64,000 nucleotides of DNA from Anaerolineales bacterium HSG24 (GTDB lineage: Bacteria > Chloroflexota > Anaerolineae > 4572-78 > J111). Under the pieces are notes generated by a model that did no database searches, had not been told where the DNA came from, and saw nothing but the letters and a program-made list of their open reading frames with translations. The stretch lies in the NCBI GenBank assembly GCA_030377895.1, contig JAUCGB010000003.1, positions 1 through 64,000 on the forward strand. The letters run 5' to 3'. This document shows positions 9,444 to 17,985 of this stretch, piece after piece. The position numbers and the translations under genes are program-made. Numbering within the stretch: position 1 is the first letter of the stretch; each line of letters starts with the position of its first letter.

Positions 9444-9576
9444 GTACAGGACAAAAAAAGATTGAACTTGTTACAGAAGAAAAAAGGGACACGGATTAAC
9501 ACGGATACACACAGATAAGCCTAAAAAATCCGTGTTTATCCGCGTTTATCCGTGTCCTAACTGTTTTGTCCGGTAC
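9444..9576. repeat. Inverted-repeat mobile element with flanking 10-bp direct repeat
   Basis: The ends GTACAGGACAAAA and TTTTGTCCGGTAC are inverse. The interior is made of CACGGAT/ATCCGTG repeats. GATTTTCATC occurs at 9431-9440 and 9581-9590, close to both ends, and may be a target duplication. It resembles family B in plan but not in sequence. Confidence 0.65.
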
Positions 9577-9709
9577 TTAGGATTTTCATCAAACTTCTGA
9601 ACGTAACATTATGTCTACTAGTTGCCGTCAAGGTATTGTAGTCTGAGCTACTATTTTGTCAAAAAGCATGGGCTAATATTATGTCAACTAGATGTGACCG
9701 CCGTCTTGC

Positions 9710-9814
9710 GGCTATCAACTTAACGTGCGACAGATAATATCGTAGCACAGTCTTTAGACTGTGTACGGCACAGGCTGAAGCATGTGCTACATGTCTCGGC
9801 TTACGTTGATAGCC
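9710..9814. repeat. MITE family A, copy 2, inserted at the edge of a family B element
   Basis: 105 bp, in the opposite orientation to copy 1. The 8-bp target duplication CGTCTTGC lies at 9702-9709 and 9815-9822. Its right copy forms the first bases (CTTGC) of the family B element that follows, so this insertion is the later one. Confidence 0.9.
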
Positions 9815-9817
9815 CGT

Positions 9818-9897
9818 CTTGCTACCCGACAAAGTGGTTTAGGGAAGGCTAAAACAGGAACACAGAGTTTTGGCTAACTTCTCTGTCGGGTACTGAG
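9818..9897. repeat. Family B element, 80-bp copy interrupted at its left edge
   Basis: Ends CTTGCTACCCGACAAAG and CTGTCGGGTACTGAG. If the family A insertion is removed, its own target duplication becomes visible: ACCGCCGT at 9697-9704 and ACCGTCGT at 9898-9905, one mismatch. Confidence 0.75.
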
Positions 9898-9968
9898 ACC
9901 GTCGTTTGGAAACGAGACGCTTCATCATCATCCATCAGGGGCATAGGGTCCATAACTCGGCAATCGTG

Positions 9969-10976
9969 TTACTCAAATTTCAGTAAGAATTTTGGATTGA
10001 TCACCTTAAAACTCAACCGTCCCAACTCAGAATCTTGGGCCTCGATAAGAGGTCGAATGACAATTCCTTCTCGATGTGTCTTAGAATTGACCACACTCTT
10101 CGCAGTCGAGAGGGCCACAAGGCCATTAACATCATCCTGTCCTAAACAGTAATCATCTGTCAAGATTGGCACGGTTTCCAGACCAATTTGGTCAATCAAT
10201 GAGACAAAGTCGGCATAGTTTAGGTAACGGTAATCATCAATCTCAACGACATTGAACACCAGCAGTTTGTGTTGAGGCAGTTTGTATTTATTGCCCTGAA
10301 CCCCCGGCCCGATAATCTCGCCTTGAATGGCGATGTTGCGACCCACCGAGCGCAGTTTGGTCTCAATATCAGCCTGCCGAGCGGCCATCCAATGGACATT
10401 TTTCTCAGTTTCGAGCAAATCCAAGTTACGAGAGCAGACCCCAAAATCATCCTCATTGAGGTAGTAGGTTGCGCTGGTTCCATCCACCTTTTCGGTGATG
10501 TAACACTGTTTTCCCTGATTGTCGGGGTTGGTCAGAATATCCGGCACAGATTGAATACGCGTTTCGTCTGTTTTCGGAATAAAGCCGGGGAAACTGCCTT
10601 TAACCTGCCCTTTCATGTTGATCGAAATGGGAGGTTCGTATTTTGTTACCCCAATTAGTTCGGTTACATCAGTCCCTTCCGCAAGGGACATCTGCTCATG
10701 ATTCTCGATAATCGTGAGCGGAAAGGCGATTCCCTGCGAAATTTGACCGCGCAGTTTCACGGTTTTGATACGAAAATGTCTAGGCCGGAGGAACTCAAAG
10801 GCTGGTTCTTCAGGCAAAATGCTGTCAATCTCACAATAGATACATGCATCACCCACCTGAAATTCACCTTTTTTAACCACCAATTGCCACCCTAAGACGG
10901 TTGCTTTTTCAATCATATCGGCCCCGACAATCGGTTGTATATCTTTAATTTTTTGAATTGAAGCTAGTTTTCGCAT
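9969..10976 (-). CDS. RNA ligase, Rnl5 / Deinococcus DRB0094-like
   Basis: 335 residues from the chosen start. ATP-dependent RNA ligases seal 3'-OH and 5'-phosphate RNA ends through a lysine-AMP intermediate. An N-terminal OB-type domain (about 1-115, like the EMAP/tRNA-binding fold) precedes the nucleotidyltransferase. Motif I is EKVDGTS with nucleophile Lys163; later motifs include CSRNLDLLE and IQGEIIGPGVQGNKY. An N-terminal OB domain plus this ligase core is the Rnl5 arrangement. The start was placed at 10976, because AAAGGAGG lies just upstream; a reading frame 15 codons longer lacks such a site. No RNA-repair partner gene is adjacent. Confidence 0.85.
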   Translation of the reverse strand: MRKLASIQKIKDIQPIVGADMIEKATVLGWQLVVKKGEFQVGDACIYCEIDSILPEEPAFEFLRPRHFRIKTVKLRGQISQGIAFPLTIIENHEQMSLAEGTDVTELIGVTKYEPPISINMKGQVKGSFPGFIPKTDETRIQSVPDILTNPDNQGKQCYITEKVDGTSATYYLNEDDFGVCSRNLDLLETEKNVHWMAARQADIETKLRSVGRNIAIQGEIIGPGVQGNKYKLPQHKLLVFNVVEIDDYRYLNYADFVSLIDQIGLETVPILTDDYCLGQDDVNGLVALSTAKSVVNSKTHREGIVIRPLIEAQDSELGRLSFKVINPKFLLKFE

Positions 10977-11185
10977 AATATATCCTCCTTTTCTTTGCAC
11001 TCGATATAAAGTTTTAGCCATTAGTCATCGGATGACTCAGTGGAACCGAGGGGAATTGAACGCTAAGGTATCACAAGTTGAGCCATTTGTCAACTCTCAA
11101 TTTTTGGGGAATTCTGGATTATAGACGCGAACTCCTCAACTATTTTCCAAAACACCCTCCGTTTTATAGCCAACTAGCACCACAT

Positions 11186-11218
11186 ACTTTTAAATTGACT
11201 TACTCCATGTTACAATGA
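11186..11218 (+). promoter_or_regulatory. Putative promoter of pdxT
   Basis: ACTTTTA, 12 bases, then CCATGTTACAATGA, with TACAAT (11211-11216) as the -10 box. The same arrangement and spacing is found before the CHAT genes at 40642-40674, and a variant -10 region before ald. The -35 match is weak, so the case rests on the recurrence. Confidence 0.45.
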
Positions 11219-11248
11219 CCCGAATATATCACGTTGAGAGTAGGAGCA

Positions 11249-11962
11249 ATGAATCAATCACCAAACAATTTAATATTTAAGTCATACAGCGCAGATCCAA
11301 AGGGAGTAAGTGGTGTAACGATAGGAATTTTGGCACTACAGGGCGCGTTTTTGGAGCATGCCAACATGCTCCGGCGATTTGGCGCAACACCGATGGAGGT
11401 TCGTCTGCCCGATGATTTAACGGGGCTAGACGGCTTAATCATTCCAGGCGGCGAGAGTACCACTATCGGCAAGTTGGCGATTCAGTTTGGTCTGGTCGAG
11501 CCGATACAGCAATTTATTCAAGCCAATAAGCCAGTGTGGGGAACTTGCGCGGGCATGATTTTTTTGGCTCAAGAGGTGGGCGCGACCGGCAGTGGTGGAC
11601 ATGTCATTCCGCCTCGCTTGGGGAGCATGGATATTACGGTAAATCGGAACGCTTTTGGTCGTCAGGTCGATAGTTTTGAGGTTGACTTAGAGCTATCGTT
11701 TGCCACCGGACAGCCGTTTCGAGCCGTGTTTATTCGAGCGCCTCGCATCGAGGCCAACGGTCAGGCGGTAGAGATTTTGGCTCGATTGAGTGATGGTACG
11801 CCAGTGGCGGTGCGGCAGAATAATCTGTTGGCGACCGCGTTTCATCCTGAATTAACCGATGATGATCGGCTTCATGATTACTTCTTAACGATGGTTAAGA
11901 GTTTTAGCATGGTGAAAACTTCGACCAACGCCATACAGGAGGGTTATCATGAGGCAAACTAA
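11249..11962 (+). CDS. pdxT: PdxT, glutaminase subunit of pyridoxal 5'-phosphate synthase
   Basis: 237 residues. PdxT hydrolyses glutamine and channels ammonia to PdxS for direct synthesis of vitamin B6. The class I amidotransferase triad is visible: the nucleophile Cys100 in WGTCAGM, and His-Glu in FHPEL near the C-terminus. IIPGGESTTIG and FIRAPRI are also typical. About 22 residues precede the usual start (GVTIGILALQG). The ATG at 11249 with GTAGGAG upstream is preferred over a TTG at 11234. pdxS, the usual neighbour, is absent from the window. Confidence 0.95.
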   Translation: MNQSPNNLIFKSYSADPKGVSGVTIGILALQGAFLEHANMLRRFGATPMEVRLPDDLTGLDGLIIPGGESTTIGKLAIQFGLVEPIQQFIQANKPVWGTCAGMIFLAQEVGATGSGGHVIPPRLGSMDITVNRNAFGRQVDSFEVDLELSFATGQPFRAVFIRAPRIEANGQAVEILARLSDGTPVAVRQNNLLATAFHPELTDDDRLHDYFLTMVKSFSMVKTSTNAIQEGYHEAN

Positions 11963-12407
11963 CCAGTTAAAAACAAAACGCCCCTACGCGGTTCGAGCTT
12001 TTATTGTACAGGATGGGTATATTTTGTTCATCCACCACATGTTAAAAAACCCTGCCATAAACGGAAAATGGACTCTACCGGGAGGTCGCCTTGACCCACA
12101 TGAAAAACATGCCTTAGAAGCCCTACACCGTGAGGTTCAAGAAGAGTTATCACTCGAAATCGAAGTGATTGACGAGTTAGGCTGTTTTTATAGCCGCTCT
12201 GGGCTGGAGTACAGAATCTTTGTGGCTCGCAAAAAAGGGGAAATCGGCCCACTCAACAAAAATGAGGTCAGCGAGTTTGCTTGGCTCATGCCAGCCGATG
12301 TGTATGAGTATCACTCCAAAAATAAGCTCCAATTTGGCTTTGAGATGGATGTAGTGTTGGAGTATCTCAAACGATTTGGGCAAAGTGAATATGGCCTTAG
12401 GCGATAG
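11949..12407 (+). CDS. Nudix hydrolase
   Basis: 152 residues, overlapping the end of pdxT by 14 nt, with GGAGG before the ATG, so the two are co-translated. Nudix enzymes cleave nucleoside diphosphates linked to another group. The Nudix box runs from GGRLDPHE to HREVQEEL near residues 45-67. It has one extra residue between the first Glu and REV compared with the consensus, and Ser replaces the Gly after EE. The substrate cannot be told from sequence. Confidence 0.88.
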   Translation: MRQTNQLKTKRPYAVRAFIVQDGYILFIHHMLKNPAINGKWTLPGGRLDPHEKHALEALHREVQEELSLEIEVIDELGCFYSRSGLEYRIFVARKKGEIGPLNKNEVSEFAWLMPADVYEYHSKNKLQFGFEMDVVLEYLKRFGQSEYGLRR

Positions 12408-12409
12408 TT

Positions 12410-12537
12410 GTAATCATTCAGTCCCTTGTTCCCAAATCCAGTTTGGGAACACAATTGCTCTGTTTGCGACTTGCAACATGCCAGAAACAGAGTTTCTATG
12501 GCAAATACATTCCCAATCTCCAGATTGGGAACGAGGG
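12410..12537 (+). repeat. Dispersed repeat family D, copy 3
   Basis: Same chain of palindromes as at 2872-3010, here lacking the bases around AGCAAACT. It follows the Nudix stop codon at once. Confidence 0.8.
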
Positions 12538-12539
12538 TG

Positions 12540-12600
12540 AACATGCCAGAAACAGAGTTTCTATGACAAATACATTCCCAATCTGGAGATTGGGAACGAG
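12540..12600 (+). repeat. Family D, partial tandem copy
   Basis: Repeats only the right half of copy 3 (from AACATGCCAGAAACAG to GGGAACGAG). It suggests local duplication inside the element. Confidence 0.75.
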
Positions 12601-12657
12601 AGAGGGTAAATGATCAAGAGTTTGTCATTCACTGAATATTTAAGGCTGTTCAGATCA

Positions 12658-12698
12658 AGTTGACATAATCGTGTTGTTTTAGTATGATTATGTCAACT
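12658..12698. promoter_or_regulatory. 13-bp perfect inverted repeat upstream of the FtsB-like gene
   Basis: AGTTGACATAATC (12658-12670) and GATTATGTCAACT (12686-12698) with a 15-base loop. It sits 22 bp before the next ATG. It could be an operator or a weak terminator for the Nudix gene; no T-run follows. Confidence 0.45.
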
Positions 12699-12720
12699 AA
12701 TCCTTGCCCAAGGCCATACG

Positions 12721-13245
12721 ATGATGACAGCAAAAACGAAGAATAATAATACAGCTAGCAAAAAGAGTAATCAAAAGACAAAAGCCGCCACAAAAAAATC
12801 AGAGAAGAAGCCCCGTAAAATTTCGGTATTTCAGGTGGTGGTGGTCTTAATTTTAGCCATTGTCCTCTTTTTAGTAGTCGATTTAGGTCGCCAAGCCGCG
12901 GCTAACTATCAGGTTCAGCGAGAGGCGGAACTATTAAGTCAACAACTGATGTTAGCCAAAGAGCATCAAAACGAACTGTTATCTCGGCGCAGTTATGTAG
13001 CCAGTGACCTGTTCGTGGAGCAAGTGGCTCGGAAGGAGCTAAAATGGGCCAAAAATGGCGAGACCGTTTTGGTCATTTTGCCCCATGCCGAAGAGAGTAA
13101 GCTTTTTATGAAAACAGAAACAGCCACTATGCAAACCGTCAACACCTCTCAAACGCCACCTCAAGCATGGTGGACGGTGTTTTTCGGTGATACGGAGCAG
13201 ACGGTGTTGAAGAATGAAGAACGAAGAATGAAGAACGAAGAATGA
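12721..13245 (+). CDS. Septum formation initiator family protein (FtsB/DivIC-like)
   Basis: 174 residues. A Lys/Thr-rich cytoplasmic tail (1-36) leads into one transmembrane helix (about 38-60) and a coiled coil (about 65-95). Next comes the family's EQVARKELKWAKNGETVLVI segment. FtsB/DivIC proteins link early and late divisome proteins in the periplasmic or external space. The last ~50 residues are not conserved in the family, and the C-terminal EERRMKNEE comes from a short direct repeat of GAATGAAGAAC-type sequence. Two ATG codons in tandem make the exact start uncertain by one codon. Confidence 0.85.
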   Translation: MMTAKTKNNNTASKKSNQKTKAATKKSEKKPRKISVFQVVVVLILAIVLFLVVDLGRQAAANYQVQREAELLSQQLMLAKEHQNELLSRRSYVASDLFVEQVARKELKWAKNGETVLVILPHAEESKLFMKTETATMQTVNTSQTPPQAWWTVFFGDTEQTVLKNEERRMKNEE

Positions 13246-13263
13246 AAAGTTTGTAAGGCGTTA

Positions 13264-13412
13264 GTCTTCGTTTGGGCCAAAGAGACCTTCAATACCCATT
13301 CGGGCACATAGGAACTTCGCACCTTGAAGGACGCTGGTTATCTCCTACGAGGTGTGTTTTTCTCCCACATGCCAGTCTCACCGGTATCGTAGGTGTTGGC
13401 CGAAACGAAGAC
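13264..13412. repeat. Inverted-repeat element
   Basis: GTCTTCGTTTGGGCC (13264-13278) and GGCCGAAACGAAGAC (13398-13412) are inverse with one mismatch. They enclose 119 bp without coding potential. It resembles the 89-196 element in the GGCC-GAAAC end sequence. Confidence 0.55.
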
Positions 13413-13446
13413 CATAACCCGATAAATATCTTCTCCAAATATAACC

Positions 13447-14160
13447 ATGTATTTTCAACATTCCCCCCAAATATGGGAGCAGTTTCCCCAACTTTCAGCC
13501 GGAGTTTTGATTCTGTCCGGCATCCACCCTAATGTAACGGTTGAGTTAGAACCCTATTTTCAGCAAGCCAGAGACCGTCTGCAACAGTACGGCGCGGAGG
13601 CGAAGATGCCTTCCATCTCGGCATGGCGACGAACTTACCGTCAGATGGGTTTCAAGCCGACCAAATACCGCTCGGCGGCAGAGGCATTACTGCGCCGTTT
13701 CAAAAAGGAGGATGACCTGCCCCGACTCCATCCCTTGGTCGATCTGTGTAATGCCATCTCCTTGGCCTACGCCTTGCCCGTAGCCGTTTATGACTTGGCG
13801 CAGGTCGATTCGTTCTTGGAGGTGCGTCATGCCACTGGCACGGAGATCCATACCGCCTTTAATGGCACGACTGAACATCCCGTCCCCAATGAAGTCATCT
13901 TCGCCGATGCCAGCAACCATGCTCACGCCCGACGCTGGACTTTCCGGCAAAGTCGGCAATCAACCATCCGGCCCGAAAGTTGCCAGATTCTGATTGTCAG
14001 TGAAGGGTTGCATGAGAACGCCGCCACCGACATTGAATCTCTCATCAACAGTATTGCTACGGTGGTCAGCGAGGTATGGTCGCCACCCATCAGCCAAGCC
14101 ATGTTGACGGTGGAATCGCCTCGGGCTGAGGTGATTTATGGGAAAGGTTCAGTAAAGTAG
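13447..14160 (+). CDS. B3/B4 tRNA-binding domain protein (COG3382-like)
   Basis: 237 residues. The protein consists of the B3/B4 domain otherwise found in the beta subunit of phenylalanyl-tRNA synthetase. Recognisable segments are SAWRRTYRQMGFKPTKYR, LVDLCNAISLAYALPVAVYD and WTFRQSRQS. Free-standing versions are thought to edit or bind aminoacyl compounds, but the exact function is unproven. It stands alone, with a terminator directly after its stop. Confidence 0.85.
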   Translation: MYFQHSPQIWEQFPQLSAGVLILSGIHPNVTVELEPYFQQARDRLQQYGAEAKMPSISAWRRTYRQMGFKPTKYRSAAEALLRRFKKEDDLPRLHPLVDLCNAISLAYALPVAVYDLAQVDSFLEVRHATGTEIHTAFNGTTEHPVPNEVIFADASNHAHARRWTFRQSRQSTIRPESCQILIVSEGLHENAATDIESLINSIATVVSEVWSPPISQAMLTVESPRAEVIYGKGSVK

Positions 14161-14166
14161 CCTAGG

Positions 14167-14196
14167 AACCCGATTTCTCAAAGAAATCGGGTTTTT
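14167..14196 (+). terminator. Rho-independent terminator after the B3/B4 gene
   Basis: AACCCGATTTCT and AGAAATCGGGTT form a stem followed by TTT. It closely resembles the hairpin at 6777. Confidence 0.75.
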
Positions 14197-14253
14197 GATG
14201 CTCTTTCTGGCGAGTTCGCTGAATATTTACGGTTTGTGCGCCCGAGTAGAGAA

Positions 14254-15258
14254 TTATAAAGCCTCTTCAAAATACATGGTCAACTCGGTCAAATCATTCT
14301 GAAACGGTAGCCATGCCTTATCAAACATGTGTTTTTCAATTAATCTAATAACTGTATCACGGGTAATGGTGGTGGCTACCGCCCCTTTTTGAATCGTGGC
14401 TAATCCACCAAAGGCATTGCCCAGCGCTACTGATGCTCCCCAACTTAAGCCAATCAGCCGACCTAATAAGACTCCGGCATTACAGCTATCCCCCGCGCCG
14501 GTCGTGTCTTTGGCATCAACATTAAAGGCCGGTAGGTGCATGCGCTTATTACCAACCGCCAACATGCTCCCTTTTGAACCATGTTTCGCCACGACTGCGT
14601 TCGCATTTTGTTCCTCTAATAAATAGCTTAATGCCTCATCAGGGGCGCGTCCGTCAGCCAATATGGCTAGTTCGATTTCGTTAGGGAATATAATATCAAT
14701 CCGAGGGAGAAGTTCTAAAATTTGGGGTTTAGCTTGGGTGGCCGGTTCGGTGCCGATGTCTAAACTGACTCGGGTGTAGCGAGAGTTTTCGGCTAGATCC
14801 AAGGCCAGTTTTAAGGTTTGATATTGATGGTAGGATAGGAACGAATAACCAGATAGATGAATCCAGCGACAATTGGCAAAATATTGTTTATCAAGCTCTT
14901 TGGCATCGGTAAAAGCGTTTGCTCCTCTAGCGCTGAACATGGTGCGTTCGCTATCTTCGCTAACCGCGATAAAAATCAAGCCAGTACTGACCTTCGGGTC
15001 AACCTGAATCTGAGAGCAATCCACGCCTGATTTTTCCAAATCAGCCAATATTTGTTTCGCTAGTGTATCCTCCCCAATCCGTCCTATAAAGCCGACATCC
15101 ATGTCCATGTTGGCCAAGGCTATCGCCGTATTAACTGCTGACCCACCAGTGTGCATCTGTACGGCAGAGGCAACCGCCTCACTACCCGGTATAGGATACC
15201 CGGATACTGAGAAAATAACGTCTATATTTATATCTCCAATTACAATTATATCAGGCAT
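14254..15258 (-). CDS. PfkB-family carbohydrate kinase
   Basis: 334 residues, usual for the family. It phosphorylates a sugar or nucleoside with ATP. The N-terminal signature GDINIDVIFSV and a GGSAVNTAIALA segment match PfkB. The catalytic motif is DTTGAGDSCNAG with Asp257 as base. The substrate (ribose, fructose phosphate, adenosine or other) cannot be decided. It lies 33 bp downstream of the histidine kinase gene on the same strand and may be co-transcribed. Confidence 0.93.
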   Translation of the reverse strand: MPDIIVIGDINIDVIFSVSGYPIPGSEAVASAVQMHTGGSAVNTAIALANMDMDVGFIGRIGEDTLAKQILADLEKSGVDCSQIQVDPKVSTGLIFIAVSEDSERTMFSARGANAFTDAKELDKQYFANCRWIHLSGYSFLSYHQYQTLKLALDLAENSRYTRVSLDIGTEPATQAKPQILELLPRIDIIFPNEIELAILADGRAPDEALSYLLEEQNANAVVAKHGSKGSMLAVGNKRMHLPAFNVDAKDTTGAGDSCNAGVLLGRLIGLSWGASVALGNAFGGLATIQKGAVATTITRDTVIRLIEKHMFDKAWLPFQNDLTELTMYFEEAL

Positions 15259-15291
15259 GATGCGGTTACGTAATTTATTAGATTACGCCCT

Positions 15292-16785
15292 TTATTTTTC
15301 TGGTGCGCTTGGTATAACAACATTAAAGTTACTCCCCTTACCAACAACACTTTGTACCCAAATCCGTCCTTGATGAACTTCGACCATGCCCTTAGCAATG
15401 GATAGCCCTAGTCCTATTCCTTGATATTTACGAGTCAATGACGGTTCGACTTGATGGAACTGGTCAAAGATGCGCTCATAATCACCTTCGGCAATACCAA
15501 TACCTGTATCAATAACATTAATATGGTATTTATATCCTTTTAACTGGATATTGATATGAATACGCCCTTTCTCTCCCGTAAATTTGACTGCGTTGGAAAT
15601 TAAGTTAGCAAATACGAGATAGATTTTTTTGCGATCACCATCAATATTAAGTGGGTCATCTGCTGGAGCGAATTTTTTGGTCAGAGATTGCCCTTTTCCT
15701 TTAATTAGGTCAGAGAACTCTTCCATAACATCTAAAATAAGTTGGCGGAGGGAGAATACCGAGCGGTCTAGGAGTACTTTGTTGGTTTGAATATGATGTA
15801 AGTTGACCATGTCACCAATCAAGGTTCGGAGGTGCATGGCGCTATCTACCACAATTTCAAGCTGTTCACTGGCTTGCCCATGCACACTCTCACGCAAAAA
15901 ATTGGCATAGCCTAGGATAACGGCCAAGGGAGTTCTAAGTTCATGGGCGGCTATGTTGACAAAATCACTCTTAATTTGGTCGAGTTCCGATAAATTACGG
16001 TATGCAATCTGGAGTTCATCCAGTAAACGGGCATTTTCTAAGGCTACTGCGGCTTGAGATGCTAGTGTGGTGGCGATTTGAATATCATCCTGAGTAAACC
16101 CTTCCTCAGAGCGTTTGTTGACCACTTCCAACGCCCCAATCACTTGGTCACGAACCTTAAGAGGGACACCTAAAATCGACTTGGTTTCAAAATCAATGGC
16201 TTGGTCTATTTGGTTATGCCAACGAGGGTCATTTCGGACATCACGGATTAAAAACGGTTTATTGGTACGAACTATCAACCCGGCGATGCTACTATCAAGC
16301 GGAATCGATAAATTTCGCAAGGCTTCCGTCACGCCACCTGTTACTTCAGCAAATCGTAACTCCCCCGAATTTTTGTCCATCAACATAATCGAACAGGCAT
16401 CGGTGTTAATCAACTCCGTTGCAGCTTGGATTATAATTTGTAACAGCGGCTCTAGGGTCAGCGTTGAGTTTAGAATTTGGCTAACCTTAACGATGCGCTC
16501 TAAATAGGTGATGCGCTGTTCGGCACGGGCCAACTTTTGATGGACGACACTCAACTCTTCATTGCTTGATGCGGGTTCTCTGGCCTGTTCGAGGCCTCTC
16601 GGCAACGCATCATCCGATACAGGAGCGTGAGCCTCTTCCATTGGAGACAATTCTTCCATTGGAGACAATTCTTCCATTGGAGGAGCTTCTTCCATTGGAG
16701 GAGCTTCTTCTAAGGCTGATGGCGCGGCAGGTTTAGCCTCAGTCGTATTAGAATCTTCAGGCGTATTTCCAAGATATTTTAACAT
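15292..16785 (-). CDS. GAF-domain sensor histidine kinase
   Basis: 497 residues with no transmembrane segment, so probably a cytosolic sensor. The first 60 residues are acidic, with repeated PMEE units (about 27-52) encoded by tandem repeats at 16640-16710. A coiled coil leads to a GAF domain (about 107-255). The HisKA box has AAHELRTPL with phospho-acceptor His281. The HATPase_c domain shows NLISNAVKF, DTGIGI and GIGLGLSIAKGM. No response regulator is adjacent. It may share a transcript with the PfkB kinase. Confidence 0.93.
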   Translation of the reverse strand: MLKYLGNTPEDSNTTEAKPAAPSALEEAPPMEEAPPMEELSPMEELSPMEEAHAPVSDDALPRGLEQAREPASSNEELSVVHQKLARAEQRITYLERIVKVSQILNSTLTLEPLLQIIIQAATELINTDACSIMLMDKNSGELRFAEVTGGVTEALRNLSIPLDSSIAGLIVRTNKPFLIRDVRNDPRWHNQIDQAIDFETKSILGVPLKVRDQVIGALEVVNKRSEEGFTQDDIQIATTLASQAAVALENARLLDELQIAYRNLSELDQIKSDFVNIAAHELRTPLAVILGYANFLRESVHGQASEQLEIVVDSAMHLRTLIGDMVNLHHIQTNKVLLDRSVFSLRQLILDVMEEFSDLIKGKGQSLTKKFAPADDPLNIDGDRKKIYLVFANLISNAVKFTGEKGRIHINIQLKGYKYHINVIDTGIGIAEGDYERIFDQFHQVEPSLTRKYQGIGLGLSIAKGMVEVHQGRIWVQSVVGKGSNFNVVIPSAPEK

Positions 16786-16914
16786 AAGGGTCCCTAATTT
16801 GACTCATATCTCATAATACAAAATGAATGTGTTGAGGTGTTTAACTGACAATTTCTATTATCATCTTTTTTTGCTGAAACGTCAATTTTTTAGGCTGTGA
16901 AAATCAACCTACCG

Positions 16915-17712
16915 TTATGTTTCTTGCGGGCTGATTTGGTTCAAGCAGTTCTCAATAGTTTGGTTCAGATTAATCTTCGCCTGACCAGTATGCCACCCCA
17001 TGTAAATCAGAAACTCGTAATTTCCAGTCATGCCCGTAATCGGCGACACCATTAACCCAACTACCGTAAACGCTTGTTGATGGGCATAGCTGGCGACCTG
17101 TTCCAAAACCTGTTCATGCACATGTCGTTGGCGAACAATGCCTCCTTTACCGACCTGCTTTTTACTGGCTTCAAACTGAGGTTTGATTAAGGCCACAACT
17201 GCCGCCGGTTGGGCGAGCCATTTTTTCACTGCCGGTAAAATCAGTCTTAATGAAATGAAGGAAGCATCAATTACCGCCAACTCTATCGGCTCTGGCAACG
17301 CCGACAGATGACGAGCGTTCGTCCTCTCCATGACCACCACGCGTTCATCCTGACGCAACGTCCAAGCTAACTGACCATACCCCACATCAATCGCATAGAC
17401 CCGCCGCGCTTGTCGTTGTAGCAGAACATCGGTAAAGCCGCCCGTCGACGCGCCCACATCGGCACAACATAATCCTTGTGGATTAACCTCAAACTGGTCT
17501 AACGCTCCGGCTAGTTTGAGGCCGCCGCGACTCACATAAGGCAACGGTTGCTCGACGGTAATTGACCGATCAATCGCAATCGCCATGCCCGATTTTGTGA
17601 CAACCTGCTCTCCTACTCTAACCTTGCCTGCCATAATCAAGGCTTGGGCGCGGCCTCTGGTTTCAACCAATCCCTTTTCTACCAGTAAAATATCCAGTCT
17701 CGATTTTTTCAT
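16915..17712 (-). CDS. tlyA: TlyA-family rRNA 2'-O-methyltransferase
   Basis: 265 residues. An N-terminal S4 RNA-binding domain (RLDILLVEKGLVETRGRAQ, 4-60) is joined to an FtsJ-like SAM methyltransferase (DVGASTGGFTDVLL; AVIDASFISL; ALIKPQFE). TlyA proteins methylate 16S and 23S rRNA cytidines, and their loss gives capreomycin resistance in mycobacteria. The C-terminal 25 residues after YEFLIYMGWH are extra. The gene is monocistronic. Confidence 0.95.
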   Translation of the reverse strand: MKKSRLDILLVEKGLVETRGRAQALIMAGKVRVGEQVVTKSGMAIAIDRSITVEQPLPYVSRGGLKLAGALDQFEVNPQGLCCADVGASTGGFTDVLLQRQARRVYAIDVGYGQLAWTLRQDERVVVMERTNARHLSALPEPIELAVIDASFISLRLILPAVKKWLAQPAAVVALIKPQFEASKKQVGKGGIVRQRHVHEQVLEQVASYAHQQAFTVVGLMVSPITGMTGNYEFLIYMGWHTGQAKINLNQTIENCLNQISPQET

Positions 17713-17770
17713 GGCTACTACAATCCATTTGCCAAACCAATTTGTTTAAGATACCATACTCGTTCAGTGT

Positions 17771-17954
17771 CTTAGTACCCGACAGAAAATTTAATCTGAA
17801 CTAATTAACACAGAGTTTCACAGAGGAACACGGAGATTCACAGAGAAAAAACGATTTATTTTTCTTTTGTATTACTCTGTGTCACTCTGTGCTTCTCTGT
17901 GAAACTCTGTGTTCCTGTTTTAGTCTTCCCTAATCCACTTTGTCGGGTAGCAAG
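17771..17954. repeat. MITE family B, full-length copy 1 (184 bp)
   Basis: The ends CTTAGTACCCGACA and TGTCGGGTAGCAAG are inverse. The interior is made of CACAGAG-rich units in both orientations. The 8-bp target duplication is TTCAGTGT at 17763-17770 and 17955-17962. Confidence 0.9.
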
Positions 17955-17985
17955 TTCAGTGTAACCATTTCTAGGAGAATCGCAG

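Noticed and set aside
11249-11962. A complete pdxST operon
   Set aside because: Only pdxT is present; neither neighbour resembles PdxS.
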